Shown: positions 63,285 to 64,000 of the stretch, in pieces
Position numbering within the stretch: the first letter of the stretch is position 1
Layout of the letters: the number at the start of each line of letters is the position of its first letter
Origin: Lysinibacter sp. HNR
GTDB taxonomy: Bacteria; Actinomycetota; Actinomycetes; Actinomycetales; Microbacteriaceae
DNA: 64,000 nt
Direction of reading: 5' to 3'
Assembly: GCF_029760935.1 (NCBI RefSeq)
Contig: NZ_CP121684.1
Span: 1,922,001 to 1,986,000, forward strand
The notes under the pieces: generated by a model
The model's database searches: none
Told to the model about the DNA's origin: nothing
What the model saw: only the letters and a program-made list of their open reading frames with translations
Program-made: the position numbers and the translations under genes

Positions 63285-63737
63285 ATGGATAACGTCGATC
63301 GCAAAATCATTTCCCTCCTTGAAAAAGACGGCCGACTGTCGAATGTAGATCTGGCCGCTCAAGTAGGTCTCACTCCAGCCCCGTGCCTGCGTCGAGTTAA
63401 AAAACTTGAGACCGACGGGGTCATCATGGGATATCACGCACAGATTAATCCCCAGGCTTCACAGCGAGGATTCGACGCCAGCGTAAACGTTACTCTCAGC
63501 ACCCAAGACCGCAAAAACATGGACAAGTTCGAAGAGGCAGTTCTTGCGTTTAATGAAATCGTAGAGATTCGACGAATGTTTGGCACGCCCGACTACATCC
63601 TTCGAGTCGCGGTGGCCGATCAACAAGCATTTGAGGATTTCCTCACAAGCGACCTCATGGCGCTGCCGGGCATTGCCACTGTGGAGTCACACTTTACAAT
63701 GAAAGTTATCACCCGCGGTGAAGAACGCCTCTCATAG
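63285..63737 (+). CDS. Lrp/AsnC-family transcriptional regulator
   Basis: 150 residues from ATG 63285; the 16 extra codons upstream are not conserved. HTH: MDNVDRKIISLLEKDGRLSN, VDLAAQVGLTPAPCLRRVKKLE; then the RAM/AsnC ligand domain with MGYHAQINPQ and SDLMALPGIATVESHFTMK. These sense amino acids and often regulate adjacent exporters, so control of the DHA2 exporter 128 bp upstream is plausible. Confidence 0.93.
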   Translation: MDNVDRKIISLLEKDGRLSNVDLAAQVGLTPAPCLRRVKKLETDGVIMGYHAQINPQASQRGFDASVNVTLSTQDRKNMDKFEEAVLAFNEIVEIRRMFGTPDYILRVAVADQQAFEDFLTSDLMALPGIATVESHFTMKVITRGEERLS

Positions 63738-64000
63738 GCTGCTCCAGGTAACAGAGTAATTATTGTGGCCGCCGAACCGATACTCTCGGACAATCTGGTA
63801 GTAAGCGTTAGGCCGTAGTGCACAAAAACGTTGATAAGGATGGGCGGGTTATTCCCACCTCTCGAACCCTTACAGGCCACAAAATTGGCATCGTGCATCC
63901 CGGACTTCAAACGGTGAACATCCCTATCACAGCGGTTCAGGAGCACAGCCTCTCTGGGAAAATCACCTGGAGCCTGCTGTGTGGAGAGCAATTCGGTAGG

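Noticed and set aside
63738-64000. Forward frame from GTG near 63819 running to the window end
   Set aside because: Open for about 60 codons but no family signal or ribosome binding site; too short to call at the edge.

Overview
The window looks like a chromosomal segment of a high-GC Gram-positive actinomycete, most likely a Micrococcales/Microbacteriaceae-type organism. The basis is the minus-strand housekeeping block recO - uppS - dusB - dgt - dnaG, an LAXTG-type (class E sortase) wall anchor, actinobacterial families such as DUF3105/DUF305, DUF6457 and the Cgl0159-type aldolase next to iol genes, moderately high GC, and frequent GTG starts. Species assignment is not possible from the sequence alone.

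Layout. 1-4.3 kb is a decaying stretch. It has two intact VOC-type proteins, an AlkA-like glycosylase that seems to lack a block of residues, two broken GNAT acetyltransferases (one with an in-frame TAG, one with an internal deletion) and a DapA-family remnant with its middle removed. 4.4-7.4 kb holds a secreted RCC1-propeller protein followed by an intact IS30-family insertion sequence. 7.8-15.7 kb is a six-gene minus-strand catabolic operon (RidA, DUF1028, M20 amidohydrolase, MHS transporter, aldehyde dehydrogenase, class III aminotransferase) with a divergent LysR regulator; it plausibly takes up an N-acylated amine or omega-amino compound, deacylates it, transaminates it and oxidises the aldehyde. 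15.9-18 kb has a flavin monooxygenase, a long palindrome, a RimJ-like acetyltransferase and an IS30 transposase fragment. 18.1-20.1 kb is a second RCC1 protein, wall anchored. 20.4-25.2 kb is a partial myo-inositol operon (iolC, Cgl0159-type aldolase, iolB, iolD). 26-28.4 kb has an alanine/sodium symporter, a decayed mutator/IS1249-like transposase and tRNA-Asn.

28.5-34.9 kb is housekeeping: a lone ABC ATPase, dnaG, dgt, dusB and uppS, all minus. The expected next gene, recO, appears only at 50.8-51.6 kb, on the same strand. Between uppS and recO lies about 16 kb coding for C1 oxidation plus its cofactor: FmdB-like zinc ribbon, formamidase, FdhF/YdeP-type formate dehydrogenase-like molybdoenzyme, FdhD, a fused ModB-ModC molybdate transporter, ModA, MoeA, MoaC, MobA, DUF6457, MoaD, MoaA, MoaE, MogA/MoaB and glutathione-independent formaldehyde dehydrogenase. 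The genes make a coherent unit: formamide gives formate and ammonia, formaldehyde gives formate, and formate is the presumed substrate of the molybdoenzyme, whose metal uptake and cofactor synthesis are encoded beside it. Several of these proteins carry tandem-repeat inserts that sit outside the conserved domains.

51.6-64 kb holds a TRIC-type channel, a small orphan protein with a consensus promoter, a DUF3105/DUF305 pair, a gamma-carbonic-anhydrase-like protein, two DHA2 exporters (one apparently leaderless under a perfect palindrome), an amidase, a secreted Cys-rich protein, a phosphoribosyltransferase, a nitroreductase-family protein and an Lrp regulator. No CRISPR array, prophage or rRNA operon was seen.
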